A DNA stretch of 24,055 nucleotides from JBHJOF01 sp050330055. GTDB lineage: Bacteria > Pseudomonadota > Alphaproteobacteria > Kiloniellales > JAKSDN01. A model generated the notes under the pieces. That model was given only the letters and a program-made list of their open reading frames with translations, had not been told where the DNA came from and did not search any database. Within the stretch, counting starts at the first letter, position 1, and each line of letters begins with the position of its first letter. The DNA lies in assembly GCA_050330055.1 (NCBI GenBank), contig JBHJOF010000134.1, positions 1 to 24,055 of the forward strand, written 5' to 3'. The translations under genes were made by a program, and so were the position numbers. Shown here in pieces: positions 14,711 through 22,471 of this stretch.

Positions 14711-16333
14711 ATGAAGACGAAACAAGCCGATCTTAACGAGATCCTCCGCCCCGCGGATGCCTCGGTGATCGAGAATGCGATTCGCCGGGGCGCCACCCGG
14801 AGAGAGCTGCTCGGCATGCTGATGGCGGCGGGCATGACCGCCGCGGTTGGCGGCTCGGTCATCACCGCCGCGAAGCGTGCAGTGGCTGCGACGCCGAAGA
14901 AAGGCGGCGATGTGCGCTTCGCCTGGGCGCAGCACGGGCCGTCGGACACCTTCGATCCGATCCTCAACACCAACTCGCTCGACTATGCCCGGAGCCGCCT
15001 GACCTACAACAACCTCACCAGATTCAAGGAAGACCTGACGGTCGAGCCGGAGCTGGCCGAGGAGTATTCCTCGAACGCCGATGCCACGGAGTGGACCTTC
15101 AAGCTGCGCGACGGCGTCACCTGGCACGACGGCTCGAAGCTCACCGCCGAGGACGTGATCTACTCGATGTCGCGTCATCTTGGCGAGGATTCCAAGTCGA
15201 AGGCCAAGGTGCTGTTCTCCGACGTCAAGGAGTGGATCAAGCTCGACGACAGCACCGTGAAGGCCGTGCTCAACGCGCCGAACGCGGAGATCCCGGTGAT
15301 CCTCGCCACCTTCCACTTCAAGATCGTCAAGGACGGCGTCACCGACTTCCAGAAGCCGATCGGCACCGGCCCCTTCGCGGTCGACGAGTTCTCGCCCGGC
15401 GTCCGCTCGCTGCACTCGCGTTTCGAGGACTACTGGAGCGCCGAGGGTCCCTATCTCGATCGCATCGAGGTCTTCGGCATCCCGGACGCGGTGGCCCGCA
15501 CCAACGCGCTGATCTCGGGCGATATTCAGATGGCGGGCAATATCGATCCCAAGCTGGCCCCCCAGATCGAGGGAGCCGAAGGGGTCGAGATGTTCATCGT
15601 GCCTTCGGGCGCCTGCAACGACATCGTGGTGCGCCTCGACATGGAGCCCGGCAACAATCCGGATTTCGTGCTGGGACTGAAGTACCTGCAGCGCCGCGAC
15701 CGCGTTCTGCAGGTGGTGCAGAAAGGGCATGGCTCGATCGGCAATGACCATGCCGTAGGACCGGCCTATGGTGCCGACTGGTGCAAGGAGCAGGTCATCC
15801 GCCCCTACGATCCGGACAAGGCCGAGTTCCATCTGAAGAAGTCCGGCGTCACGACGGCCAAGATCGACTACGCCGAGGTCTCGGCGGGCCTGACCGACGT
15901 CTGCCTCATGCTGCAGCGCGAGTGCGCCAAGGTCGGCCTCGACCTGCAGCTCAACCGGGTGCCGAACGACGGCTACTGGAGCACTACGTGGCTGAAGGCA
16001 CCGATGCACGTCGGCTCGTGGAACATGCGTCCAAGCGCTAATATCATGATGACCATTGCCTACCAGTCGGACGCGCCATGGAACGAGTCGCACTGGAAGA
16101 ACGAGCATTTCGACAAGCTCCTGAAGGCGGCACGGGCCGAGCTCGACCCGGCGAAGCGCTACGAGATGAACTGCGAGATGCAGCAGCTGGTGTCGGACGA
16201 GGCGGGGACGCTGATCCCGACCCACAACGCCTATTCCGACGCCATCGTCAGCAAGCTCAAGGGCTTGCCGAGAGTTCCGCTGGGGCCGTTCGGCGCCATG
16301 GAGTGGCCGGAATTCGCCTGGCTCGACGCGTGA
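14711..16333 (+). CDS. ABC transporter substrate-binding protein, family 5, Tat-type signal
   Basis: A 540-residue periplasmic binding protein of the dipeptide/oligopeptide family. The N-terminus is long: about 28 polar residues precede a twin-arginine motif TRRELLG (Arg30-Arg31). A hydrophobic MLMAAGMTAAVGGSVITAA and a cleavage-like AVAATPKKGG follow, so export is probably folded through Tat. Family-5 landmarks include DTFDPILNTNSLDYARSRL, LAEEYSSNADATEWTF, the family signature around KLRDGVTWHDGSKLTAEDVI, IGTGPFAVDEFSPG and PYDPDKAEFHLKKSG. AAAGG lies shortly before the ATG. It is the first gene of the second ABC operon and is followed by a stem-loop. It differs clearly from the Sec-exported binding protein at 5538-7127, so the two systems probably have different ligands. 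Confidence 0.92.
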   Translation: MKTKQADLNEILRPADASVIENAIRRGATRRELLGMLMAAGMTAAVGGSVITAAKRAVAATPKKGGDVRFAWAQHGPSDTFDPILNTNSLDYARSRLTYNNLTRFKEDLTVEPELAEEYSSNADATEWTFKLRDGVTWHDGSKLTAEDVIYSMSRHLGEDSKSKAKVLFSDVKEWIKLDDSTVKAVLNAPNAEIPVILATFHFKIVKDGVTDFQKPIGTGPFAVDEFSPGVRSLHSRFEDYWSAEGPYLDRIEVFGIPDAVARTNALISGDIQMAGNIDPKLAPQIEGAEGVEMFIVPSGACNDIVVRLDMEPGNNPDFVLGLKYLQRRDRVLQVVQKGHGSIGNDHAVGPAYGADWCKEQVIRPYDPDKAEFHLKKSGVTTAKIDYAEVSAGLTDVCLMLQRECAKVGLDLQLNRVPNDGYWSTTWLKAPMHVGSWNMRPSANIMMTIAYQSDAPWNESHWKNEHFDKLLKAARAELDPAKRYEMNCEMQQLVSDEAGTLIPTHNAYSDAIVSKLKGLPRVPLGPFGAMEWPEFAWLDA

Positions 16334-16340
16334 GGCGCCA

Positions 16341-16373
16341 CGCCGTCGCGGGCGGGCAACCGCCCGCACGGCG
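16341..16373 (+). promoter_or_regulatory. Intercistronic stem-loop with GCAA tetraloop
   Basis: CGCCGT (16341-16346) pairs with ACGGCG (16368-16373). After one bulged C, GCGGGCGG (16348-16355) pairs perfectly with CCGCCCGC (16360-16367) around a GCAA tetraloop, giving 14 pairs in all. It begins seven bases after the binding-protein stop and has no T-run. The position suits mRNA stabilisation of the binding-protein message or partial termination. Confidence 0.6.
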
Positions 16374-16409
16374 CGTCCACTCGCACAGTAGAGGAGCACT
16401 GAGCGGCCG

Positions 16410-17357
16410 ATGTGGTTGATGGTGCTCAAAAGGGTCGCGCTTGGCGTTCTCTTGATCTGGGTCGTCTCGGTGGTGATCTTCGCGATGACCCAGATCCTGC
16501 CCGGCGACGCCGCCGAGATGCGGCTCGGCCAGGATGCGACCCCTGAAACACTGGCGGCGCTGCGCCGTGAGCTGGGCCTCGACCGGCCGGCAATCGTCCA
16601 GTACGGCCTCTGGCTCGGCCGCCTGGTGACCGGCGATCTCGGCCTCTCCGTCGCCGGCGGCGCCACGATCTCGAGCCTGATCGGCAACCGGATCGGCAAC
16701 ACGCTATTCATGGCGTCGGTCGTCACGATCATCGCGGTGCCGCTCTCCGTAGCCATTGGACTCCTGGCAGCGATGCACCCGGGCGGGCTGGTCGACCGGA
16801 TCGTGACCTCGGCGACGCTGGGGCTGGTCGCCGTGCCGGACTTCCTGATCGCGGTGGTGCTGATCCTGCTGGTCTCGGTGCAGCTCGGCTGGTTTCCCGC
16901 GGTCTCCTATCTCAGCGGCTCTGAGAGCTTCCTGGAGGCGCTGCGGGCGCTGGCCCTGCCGATCATCACGCTGCTCACCGCCGTATCGTCACAGATGATC
17001 CGCATGACCCGCGCCGGTGTCCTGAACGTCCTCAACAGCCCCTATATCGAGATGGCGATCCTCAAGGGCGTGCCGAGGAGGCGCATCATCCTGCGCCACG
17101 CGCTGCTGAACGCCATCGGTCCGATCGTCAACATCATAGCGCTCAACCTCGCCTATCTCGTCGGTGGCGTGGTGGTGATCGAGACGGTCTTTTCCTATCC
17201 GGGACTGGCCAAGCTGATGGTCGACGGCGTCCAGAACCGCGACATGCCCGTGGTCCAGGCCTGCGCAATGATCTTCTGCAGCAGCTATATCCTGCTGATC
17301 CTGGTCGCCGACGTCGCGTCGATCATGTCCAACCCGCGGCTGAGGATGCCAAGATGA
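16410..17357 (+). CDS. Peptide-type ABC transporter permease (DppB-like)
   Basis: A 315-residue inner-membrane permease. It begins VLKRVALGVLLIWVVSVVIF, followed by the DppB hallmark ILPGDAAEMRLGQDATPE and then ELGLDRPAIVQYGLWL. Later segments include helices around ASVVTIIAVPLSVAIGLLAA and LIAVVLILLVSVQLGWFPA, and the EAA loop VLNVLNSPYIEMAILKGVPR. The C-terminus is the usual LVADVASIMSNPRLR. The GAGGAG before the start is unusually far from the ATG at 16410 (about 13 bases), so weak or hairpin-dependent initiation is possible; an in-frame ATG lies at 16419. Its end overlaps the next permease gene by ATGA at 17354-17357. Confidence 0.92.
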   Translation: MWLMVLKRVALGVLLIWVVSVVIFAMTQILPGDAAEMRLGQDATPETLAALRRELGLDRPAIVQYGLWLGRLVTGDLGLSVAGGATISSLIGNRIGNTLFMASVVTIIAVPLSVAIGLLAAMHPGGLVDRIVTSATLGLVAVPDFLIAVVLILLVSVQLGWFPAVSYLSGSESFLEALRALALPIITLLTAVSSQMIRMTRAGVLNVLNSPYIEMAILKGVPRRRIILRHALLNAIGPIVNIIALNLAYLVGGVVVIETVFSYPGLAKLMVDGVQNRDMPVVQACAMIFCSSYILLILVADVASIMSNPRLRMPR

Positions 17358-18301
17358 CCGCGGGCGAGCGGAATGGCGGCGCAGCGGCGCAGACGGTGGA
17401 GCCGGTCTTCGGCGAGCTGCCGGACGCTCCGCCGCGGCGCAAACTACGGCTATCCCGGACGGGCAAGGTCTCGGTCTGCATCATCGCCTTCTGGCTCATC
17501 CTGGCGCTGGTGGGTTTCCTGATCGCGCCCTACAGCGAGGCGGAGTTCATCGAGGAGGACCTGCAGGGCAACTACTATCTGGACCCCAGCTTCCTGCCGC
17601 CGAGCCAGCAGACCTGGCTGGGGACGGACTACATCGGCCGCGACGTGCTTTCGCGCATTCTCTGGGGCGCGCGCACGACGATCGGCATCTCGCTGGCCGC
17701 GACCCTGCTCGCCTATCTGGTCGGCATCACCCTCGGGATCACGGCGGCGGTGACGGGTGGCTGGACCGATGTGCTGCTCAGCCGTGCCGCGGAAGTGGTG
17801 CTGTCCTTCCCCAGCATCATGCTGGGGCTCATCGTCATCGCAGCCTTCGGCTCGTCGATTGCGCTTCTTGTCGTGCTGGCGGGATTCGTCTACACCGCCC
17901 CGGTCTACCGGATTGCCCGCGCCCTGGGCCAGGACATCATGGTGCAAGACTTCGTGGAGGCGGCGCGGGCGCGGGGCGAGAGCCGCTGGTGGATCATCCG
18001 CCGTGAAGTTCTGCCGAGCGCCGTGATGCCGCTGGCCACGGATTTCGGGCTGCGGCTGATCTTCGTGATTCTCTTCATCTCAAGCCTCAGCTTCCTGGGC
18101 CTCGGCGTGCAGCCGCCAATGGCGGACTGGGGCAGCATGGTGCGGGAGAATCTGCTGGGCCTCGGCAACGGCCTTGCCGGCGGCGCCATTGCCTCGCTGG
18201 CGCCGGCCGTCGCAATCGGCAGCCTGACCATCGCCATCAACCTGGTGGTCGACGACCTGTCGGTGCACGAGGGCGGCCGGCTGGCCGACAAGATGGTCTG
18301 A
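17354..18301 (+). CDS. Peptide-type ABC transporter permease (DppC-like)
   Basis: A 315-residue inner-membrane permease and partner of the preceding DppB-like protein. After a ~35-residue cytoplasmic N-terminus, the first helix is VSVCIIAFWLILALVGFLIA. The characteristic WLGTDYIGRDVLSRILWGAR follows, then LGITLGITAAVTGGW. The EAA loop is EAARARGESRWWIIRREVLP, and the late LSFLGLGVQPPMADWGSMVR is shared with DppC proteins. The C-terminus is short (DDLSVHEGGRLADKMV) where relatives usually end near DPR. It is coupled by ATGA to the gene before it and by TGATG to the double ATPase after it. Confidence 0.92.
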   Translation: MTAGERNGGAAAQTVEPVFGELPDAPPRRKLRLSRTGKVSVCIIAFWLILALVGFLIAPYSEAEFIEEDLQGNYYLDPSFLPPSQQTWLGTDYIGRDVLSRILWGARTTIGISLAATLLAYLVGITLGITAAVTGGWTDVLLSRAAEVVLSFPSIMLGLIVIAAFGSSIALLVVLAGFVYTAPVYRIARALGQDIMVQDFVEAARARGESRWWIIRREVLPSAVMPLATDFGLRLIFVILFISSLSFLGLGVQPPMADWGSMVRENLLGLGNGLAGGAIASLAPAVAIGSLTIAINLVVDDLSVHEGGRLADKMV

Positions 18302-20124
18302 TGGCGCCGCTGCTCGACATCCGCGACCTCTGCATCTCGGCGCGCCGGGACGACGGCGCGCTGCTGCCCATCGTGAAAGGAGTCAGCTTCGAGATCGCCG
18401 AGGGCGAGGTGGTGGCGCTGATCGGCGAGTCCGGCTCTGGCAAGACCACGATCTCGCTCGCGGCGCTGGCCTATACCAAACCGGGGCTCGAGTTCGCCGG
18501 CGGCGAGGTCCGCCTGCGCGGCGTCGACGTCCTGACCATGGCGCCGCTGCAGCAGCGCGACCTGCGCGGCAGGCGGGTCGCCTACCTGGCGCAGAGCGCG
18601 GCGGCCGCCTTCAATCCCGCGCTTCGGATCGGCGAGCAGGTGACCGAGTCGGCGGTGCTGCACGGCATCCTGACCCAGGCGGAGGCCGATCGCAGGGCCG
18701 TGGCGCTCTATCGCTCGCTGGAGCTGCCCGAGCCGGAGCGCCTCGGCGCACGCTACCCGCATCAGGTCTCCGGCGGTCAGCTGCAGCGCCTGATGGCGGC
18801 GATGGCGCTCTGCGGCAAGCCGGACCTGCTGGTGCTCGACGAGCCCACCACGGCGCTCGACGTCACGACCCAGATCGAGGTGCTGAAGGCCTTCAAGCGC
18901 GTCATCCGGGAACAGGGCGCGGCCGCCATCTACGTGACGCACGACCTGGCCGTGGTGGCGCAGATCGCCGACCGCATCATCGTGCTGTACAACGGCGAGA
19001 TTCAGGAGGCGGGCACCGCGAGCCAGATCATCGAGCGGCCCTCCCATCCCTATACGCGCCGCCTGATGGCGGCGGTCCGGCCGAGCCCCGCCGTCGGCGC
19101 CGGAGAGACGACCAGCGGCGCGCACCAGCGGGAGGCGCCGGCGCTGGAGGCGCGCGGTATAACCGCCGGCTATGGTCCCTTGCAGGCCGGCCTGCCGGTC
19201 GCGACGGTGCTGCGCGACGTCGACGTCGCGGTCGAACGTGGCCACGTCGTCGGCATCATCGGCGAGTCGGGTTGCGGCAAGTCGACCCTCGCCCGGGTGA
19301 TGGCGGGCCTGCTTCCGGCGGCGAAGGGCGAGATCCGGCTCGATGGCACCCCGCTGGCCCCAAGCGTTGCGCAGCGTAGCCGCAAGCAGTTGCAGAAGGT
19401 GCAGATCGTCTTTCAGATGGCCGACACGGCGCTCAACCCGCGCCATCAGATCGGCGAGATTCTGGGGCGTCCGGTCGAGTTCTACCTCGGCACCCGGGGC
19501 GCGGCGAGGCGGCGCCGCGTGGCGGAGCTGCTCGAGATGGTCGACCTGCCGCGGGACTTCGCCCAGCGCTATCCCTGGGAGCTGTCCGGCGGCCAGAAGC
19601 AGCGCGTCAACCTGGCTCGGGCCCGGGCGGCGGAGCCGGAGGTCATTCTCTGCGACGAGGTCACCTCGGCGCTCGACACCATCGTTGGCGCCAACATCAT
19701 CGAGCTGCTCAAGCGACTGCGCCGCGAGCTCGGCGTCTCCTTCGTCTTCATCAGCCACGACCTCTCGACGGTCGCGTCTTTCGCCGACCGGATCGTGGTG
19801 CTCTACGCCGGCAAGGTGGTGGAGTCGGGCACGGTCGACGAGGTGCTGGCGCCGCCCTATCATCCCTACACCCGCCTGCTGATCACCTCGGTGCCCGAGC
19901 TCAGCGTCGGCTGGCTGGAGCGCAGCCTGCAGACCCGCGAGGCGGCCGCCGGCATCGCGCGGGCTGTCGAGATCCGCGCCGAGGGCTGCCCCTTCTTCAG
20001 CCGCTGCCCGCTGGCGGTCCCCGACCTCTGTGATCGCGAGGCGCCGCCCGTGCGCGAACCCTCGGGCAGCCACCGCCTTGCCTGCCACCGTCAGCTGGAA
20101 GCGCTCGAATCCGCGATGGCGTAG
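18301..20124 (+). CDS. Double ATP-binding protein of peptide-type ABC transporter (DppD-DppF fusion)
   Basis: A 607-residue cytoplasmic protein with two complete nucleotide-binding domains, so a single chain supplies both ATPases of the importer. In NBD1, Walker A GESGSGKTT is at 42-50, the signature VSGGQLQRL is from 156, Walker B LVLDEPTTALD has Asp180, and YVTHDLA is the H-loop. A HPYTRRLMAAVRPSPA stretch marks the end of the DppD-like half. In NBD2, Walker A GESGCGKST starts at 321, the signature LSGGQKQRVNLARA is from 428, Walker B VILCDEVTSALD has Asp452, and FISHDLS follows. The C-terminus carries HPYTRLLITSVPE and CPFFSRCPLAVPDLC. Both halves look catalytically intact. Such tandem ATPases (as in GsiA/YejF) are well known. 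It is last in the operon. Confidence 0.93.
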   Translation: MAPLLDIRDLCISARRDDGALLPIVKGVSFEIAEGEVVALIGESGSGKTTISLAALAYTKPGLEFAGGEVRLRGVDVLTMAPLQQRDLRGRRVAYLAQSAAAAFNPALRIGEQVTESAVLHGILTQAEADRRAVALYRSLELPEPERLGARYPHQVSGGQLQRLMAAMALCGKPDLLVLDEPTTALDVTTQIEVLKAFKRVIREQGAAAIYVTHDLAVVAQIADRIIVLYNGEIQEAGTASQIIERPSHPYTRRLMAAVRPSPAVGAGETTSGAHQREAPALEARGITAGYGPLQAGLPVATVLRDVDVAVERGHVVGIIGESGCGKSTLARVMAGLLPAAKGEIRLDGTPLAPSVAQRSRKQLQKVQIVFQMADTALNPRHQIGEILGRPVEFYLGTRGAARRRRVAELLEMVDLPRDFAQRYPWELSGGQKQRVNLARARAAEPEVILCDEVTSALDTIVGANIIELLKRLRRELGVSFVFISHDLSTVASFADRIVVLYAGKVVESGTVDEVLAPPYHPYTRLLITSVPELSVGWLERSLQTREAAAGIARAVEIRAEGCPFFSRCPLAVPDLCDREAPPVREPSGSHRLACHRQLEALESAMA

Positions 20125-20202
20125 TCCCACAGGCGGCAGAGTACGAGCGGCGGCCCATGCTTGGCGGCTCCCTGGTCCATTGGGGCCGCCTGCATCGCGC
20201 GC

Positions 20203-20325
20203 GAGACGCCCGCCTACGCCAAAGGCTACGGCGGGCTTCTCAGCATGAGGTCGTAACTTGCTGATATAAAATACCTTCCTCATCATGAGGAGCCCGCCTA
20301 AGCCTTTGGCGAAGGCGGGCGTCTC
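20203..20325. repeat. Inverted pair of a 48-bp palindromic intergenic element
   Basis: The arms are 20203-20250 and 20278-20325. The reverse complement of the first matches the second at 42 of 48 positions without gaps, around a 27-bp AT-rich spacer. Each arm also has internal symmetry: GCCCGCC/GGCGGGC around CCTTTGGCG, and CCTCAT-C-ATGAGG in the right arm. The CCTCAT(N)nATGAGG and GTCTCGAAGG pieces resemble short palindromic intergenic elements found in many copies in alphaproteobacterial genomes. The pair lies between convergent genes, where it could terminate transcription from both sides or stabilise 3' ends. The rest of this 288-bp gap holds only the hairpin at 20367-20401. Confidence 0.8.
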
Positions 20326-20366
20326 GAAGGATGGGCCATGAGACTCACTCTTCGGGGCGGAATAGG

Positions 20367-20401
20367 TTGCAGCGTCCGGTCCGGCTCGCCGGCAACTGCA
20401 A
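20367..20401 (-). terminator. Likely hairpin terminator after the Lrp-family gene
   Basis: TTGCAG (20367-20372) and CTGCAA (20396-20401) form an outer stem, with CCGG-CTCG-CCGG (20381-20392) as an inner stem. It starts 11 bases past the Lrp stop codon. It lacks a T-run, so efficiency is uncertain. Confidence 0.4.
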
Positions 20402-20412
20402 TCGTATCTGAC

Positions 20413-20916
20413 CTAGCGCTCCTCGTCGAACAGCGCCGTCAGGGGATAGTAGTGCTTCACGAAGGGCGACTTGATCACGACGTAGCTGAAGTACTTCTCG
20501 ATCCCGATGTTCATGTCGAGCAGCTTCTCGATGATCTCCTGATAGTCCGTGATGCCGCGGGTGACGAACTTCAGCAGATAGTCGTAACCGCCGCTGACCA
20601 GGTGGCATTCGATGATCTCGTCGATCCGGCGCACCGCCGCCTCGAAGCGGCTGAAGTCGATGTGCCGGTGGTCCGACAGGGTGACCTCGGTGAAAACCAT
20701 CAGGGTCGGGCCGAGCTTGGCCAGGTTGATCTGGGCGTTGTAGCCGACGATGAAGCCGGCCTTCTGCAGTCCCTTCACGCGCTTCAGGCAGGGACTGGGC
20801 GAAAGCCCGACGGCGTCGGCCAGGTCGACGTTGGAGAGCCTCCCGTTTTTCTGCAGTTCCGCCAGTATCTTGATATCGATGCGATCGAGCTTGGGGGACT
20901 TCGTCACCATCGCCAT
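20413..20916 (-). CDS. Lrp/AsnC-family transcriptional regulator
   Basis: A 167-residue regulator of normal Lrp length. The N-terminal winged helix reads LDRIDIKILAELQKNGRLSN, then VDLADAVGLSPSPCLKRVKG, with the usual LSPSPCLKRVK recognition helix. The RAM ligand-binding domain follows, with VFTEVTLSDHRHIDFSRFE, IDEIIECHLVSGGYDYLLKF and the closing FVKHYYPLTALF. I chose the ATG at 20916; the frame is open further back to 21906, but that is shadow of the aminotransferase gene, and an ATG at 20910 is also possible. It sits 131 bp downstream of the aminotransferase gene on the same strand and may have its own promoter: an inverted GACAC/GTGTC lies at 20942-20960. It probably senses an amino acid and controls the neighbouring aminotransferase and aldehyde dehydrogenase genes. 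Confidence 0.9.
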   Translation of the reverse strand: MAMVTKSPKLDRIDIKILAELQKNGRLSNVDLADAVGLSPSPCLKRVKGLQKAGFIVGYNAQINLAKLGPTLMVFTEVTLSDHRHIDFSRFEAAVRRIDEIIECHLVSGGYDYLLKFVTRGITDYQEIIEKLLDMNIGIEKYFSYVVIKSPFVKHYYPLTALFDEER

Positions 20917-21047
20917 CTCAGCCGAGCCATCCTGCGCCGCGGACACGTCAAAAAAGTGTCGCACGCCAAGTAAAAGCGCAAGGTCGGAAAGCCGGCCGCA
21001 GGGATCGCCGATCTGGCGCCTTGGGGCTGGGTAATGCAACCGGATGG

Positions 21048-22427
21048 TCAGCGAAGGGCGGCGCGGATGTCGCTCTCGTCCAGCAGGTCGGCCAGGGTCC
21101 TGGTCACCCGCCCGACGATCAGGTCGATGTCCTCGGCCGAGCAGCAGAGCGGCGGCGCAAAGCCGATGGTGCCGTCGGCAAAGCCACGGATTATCACGCC
21201 GTTGGCATAGGCCCGGTCGAACAGCCGCTGGCCCAGCTTCAGGGCCGGGTCGAACCTCGCCTTGGTGCCCTTGTCCGAGACCAGTTCGAGGGCGGCCAGC
21301 AGGCCGCGGCCGCGGGCCTCGCCAACCAGCGGGTGGTCGGACAAGGCGCCGAGCGCGGTCATCAGCCGTTCGCCCATACGGCGGCCGTTCTCCAGCAGCC
21401 CTGTCTCGGTATAGAGCCGCAGGGTCTCCAGCCCGACGGCGGCGCTGACCGGGTGCCCGGAGTAGGTGAAGCCATGCCCCACCGGTCGCTCGGTCCCGGC
21501 GCCGTCGGCGATGGCGGCATAGACCCGCTCGCCCAACAGCACCGCGCCCATGGGCAGGTAGCCGGAGGTCAGCCCCTTGGCGAGCGTCATCAGGTCGGGC
21601 ACCACGCCCTCGCGCTCGCAGGCGAAGAGGGGGCCGGTGCGGCCGAAGCCGGTGATCACCTCGTCGGCGACGAACAGCACGTCGAGCTCCCGGCAGGCCT
21701 CGCGCATGGCGCTCAGCCAGCCGTCCGGCGGCACGATGACGCCGCCCGAGCCCTGGATCGGCTCGCAGAAAAAGGCCGCGACCCGGTCCTGGCCCAGCTC
21801 CGCCACCTTGTCCCGCAGCGCCTGCACCGAGGCCGCGACGATCGCCGCCGGGACGTTGCCGACCGGATTGCGATAGGGATAGGGCGAGGGGATGCGGTGC
21901 TGCCACGGCAGCGGCAGGTCGAATCCCTGGTGGAAGGCCGAAAGCGCCGTCAGCCCGGCTCCCATGCTGGAGGAGCCGTGATAGCCCTGTTCCAGGGTGA
22001 TGAACTGCTTCTTCTCGGGCTGGCCGAGGGCATTGAAGTAGTAGTGGATGAAGCGCACGGCGCTATCCACCGCGTCCGAGCCGCCGAGCGTGAAGTAGAC
22101 GTGGTCGAGATCACCCGGCGCCAGCTCGGCCAGGCGCGCAGCCAGGCGGATCGCCGGCTCGCTGCCGAGGTCGAAGTAGCCGGTTGCATAGGGCAGGCGC
22201 CGCATCTGCTCGGCGGCGGCCTCGACGATCGACTGCTGGCCATAGCCCGCGTTCACGCACCAGAGGCCGGCAAAGCCGTCGATCAGCTCCCGGCCCGTCG
22301 TATCGGTCACGTAGGCGCCCCGACCGGACCGCAGGACCGTCACCCCGCGCTGTTCGTGCGCGCGGTAGGAGGCGACCGGGTGGATCAGATGGGCGCGGTC
22401 CAGCTCGACCAGCGAATTGCTCAGCAT
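21048..22427 (-). CDS. Class III PLP-dependent omega-aminotransferase (putrescine/omega-amino acid-pyruvate type)
   Basis: A 459-residue fold-type I aminotransferase. The AGLWCVNAGYG segment near residue 53, YHGSSSMG (149-156), AAFFCEPIQGSGGVIVPPD, the PLP-nitrogen-binding Asp255 in VADEVITGFGRTG, and the Schiff-base Lys284 in TLAKGLTSGYLPMG are all present. GHGFTYSGHPVSAAVGLE follows. The overall pattern closely resembles SpuC-type putrescine-pyruvate and beta-alanine/omega-amino acid-pyruvate aminotransferases, which move a terminal amino group to pyruvate. I chose the ATG at 22427; the long upstream extension of the frame is GNAT-gene shadow. It lies 44 bp after the GNAT gene on the same strand. 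A divergent aldehyde dehydrogenase could oxidise the aldehyde it makes. Exact amine specificity is not readable. Confidence 0.9.
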   Translation of the reverse strand: MLSNSLVELDRAHLIHPVASYRAHEQRGVTVLRSGRGAYVTDTTGRELIDGFAGLWCVNAGYGQQSIVEAAAEQMRRLPYATGYFDLGSEPAIRLAARLAELAPGDLDHVYFTLGGSDAVDSAVRFIHYYFNALGQPEKKQFITLEQGYHGSSSMGAGLTALSAFHQGFDLPLPWQHRIPSPYPYRNPVGNVPAAIVAASVQALRDKVAELGQDRVAAFFCEPIQGSGGVIVPPDGWLSAMREACRELDVLFVADEVITGFGRTGPLFACEREGVVPDLMTLAKGLTSGYLPMGAVLLGERVYAAIADGAGTERPVGHGFTYSGHPVSAAVGLETLRLYTETGLLENGRRMGERLMTALGALSDHPLVGEARGRGLLAALELVSDKGTKARFDPALKLGQRLFDRAYANGVIIRGFADGTIGFAPPLCCSAEDIDLIVGRVTRTLADLLDESDIRAALR

Positions 22428-22471
22428 CTCGGGGGCCTTTCCTGTTCTGGCGCGGGGCGGGGTTCGTGAGC

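Noticed and set aside
14642..16756. Minus-strand open frame of about 700 codons
   Set aside because: It lies opposite the Tat-type binding protein and the start of the permease, has no recognisable domain, and its composition mirrors the sense gene.
17905..20286. Very long minus-strand open frame (793 codons) opposite the ABC genes
   Set aside because: It is antisense to well-supported ABC permease/ATPase genes and shows Arg/Gly/Asp/His-rich low-complexity sequence with no family motif, as expected from GC-rich codon bias.
21021..22469. Plus-strand open frame of 482 codons
   Set aside because: It is opposite the class III aminotransferase, whose catalytic motifs are unambiguous; the shadow has no motifs.
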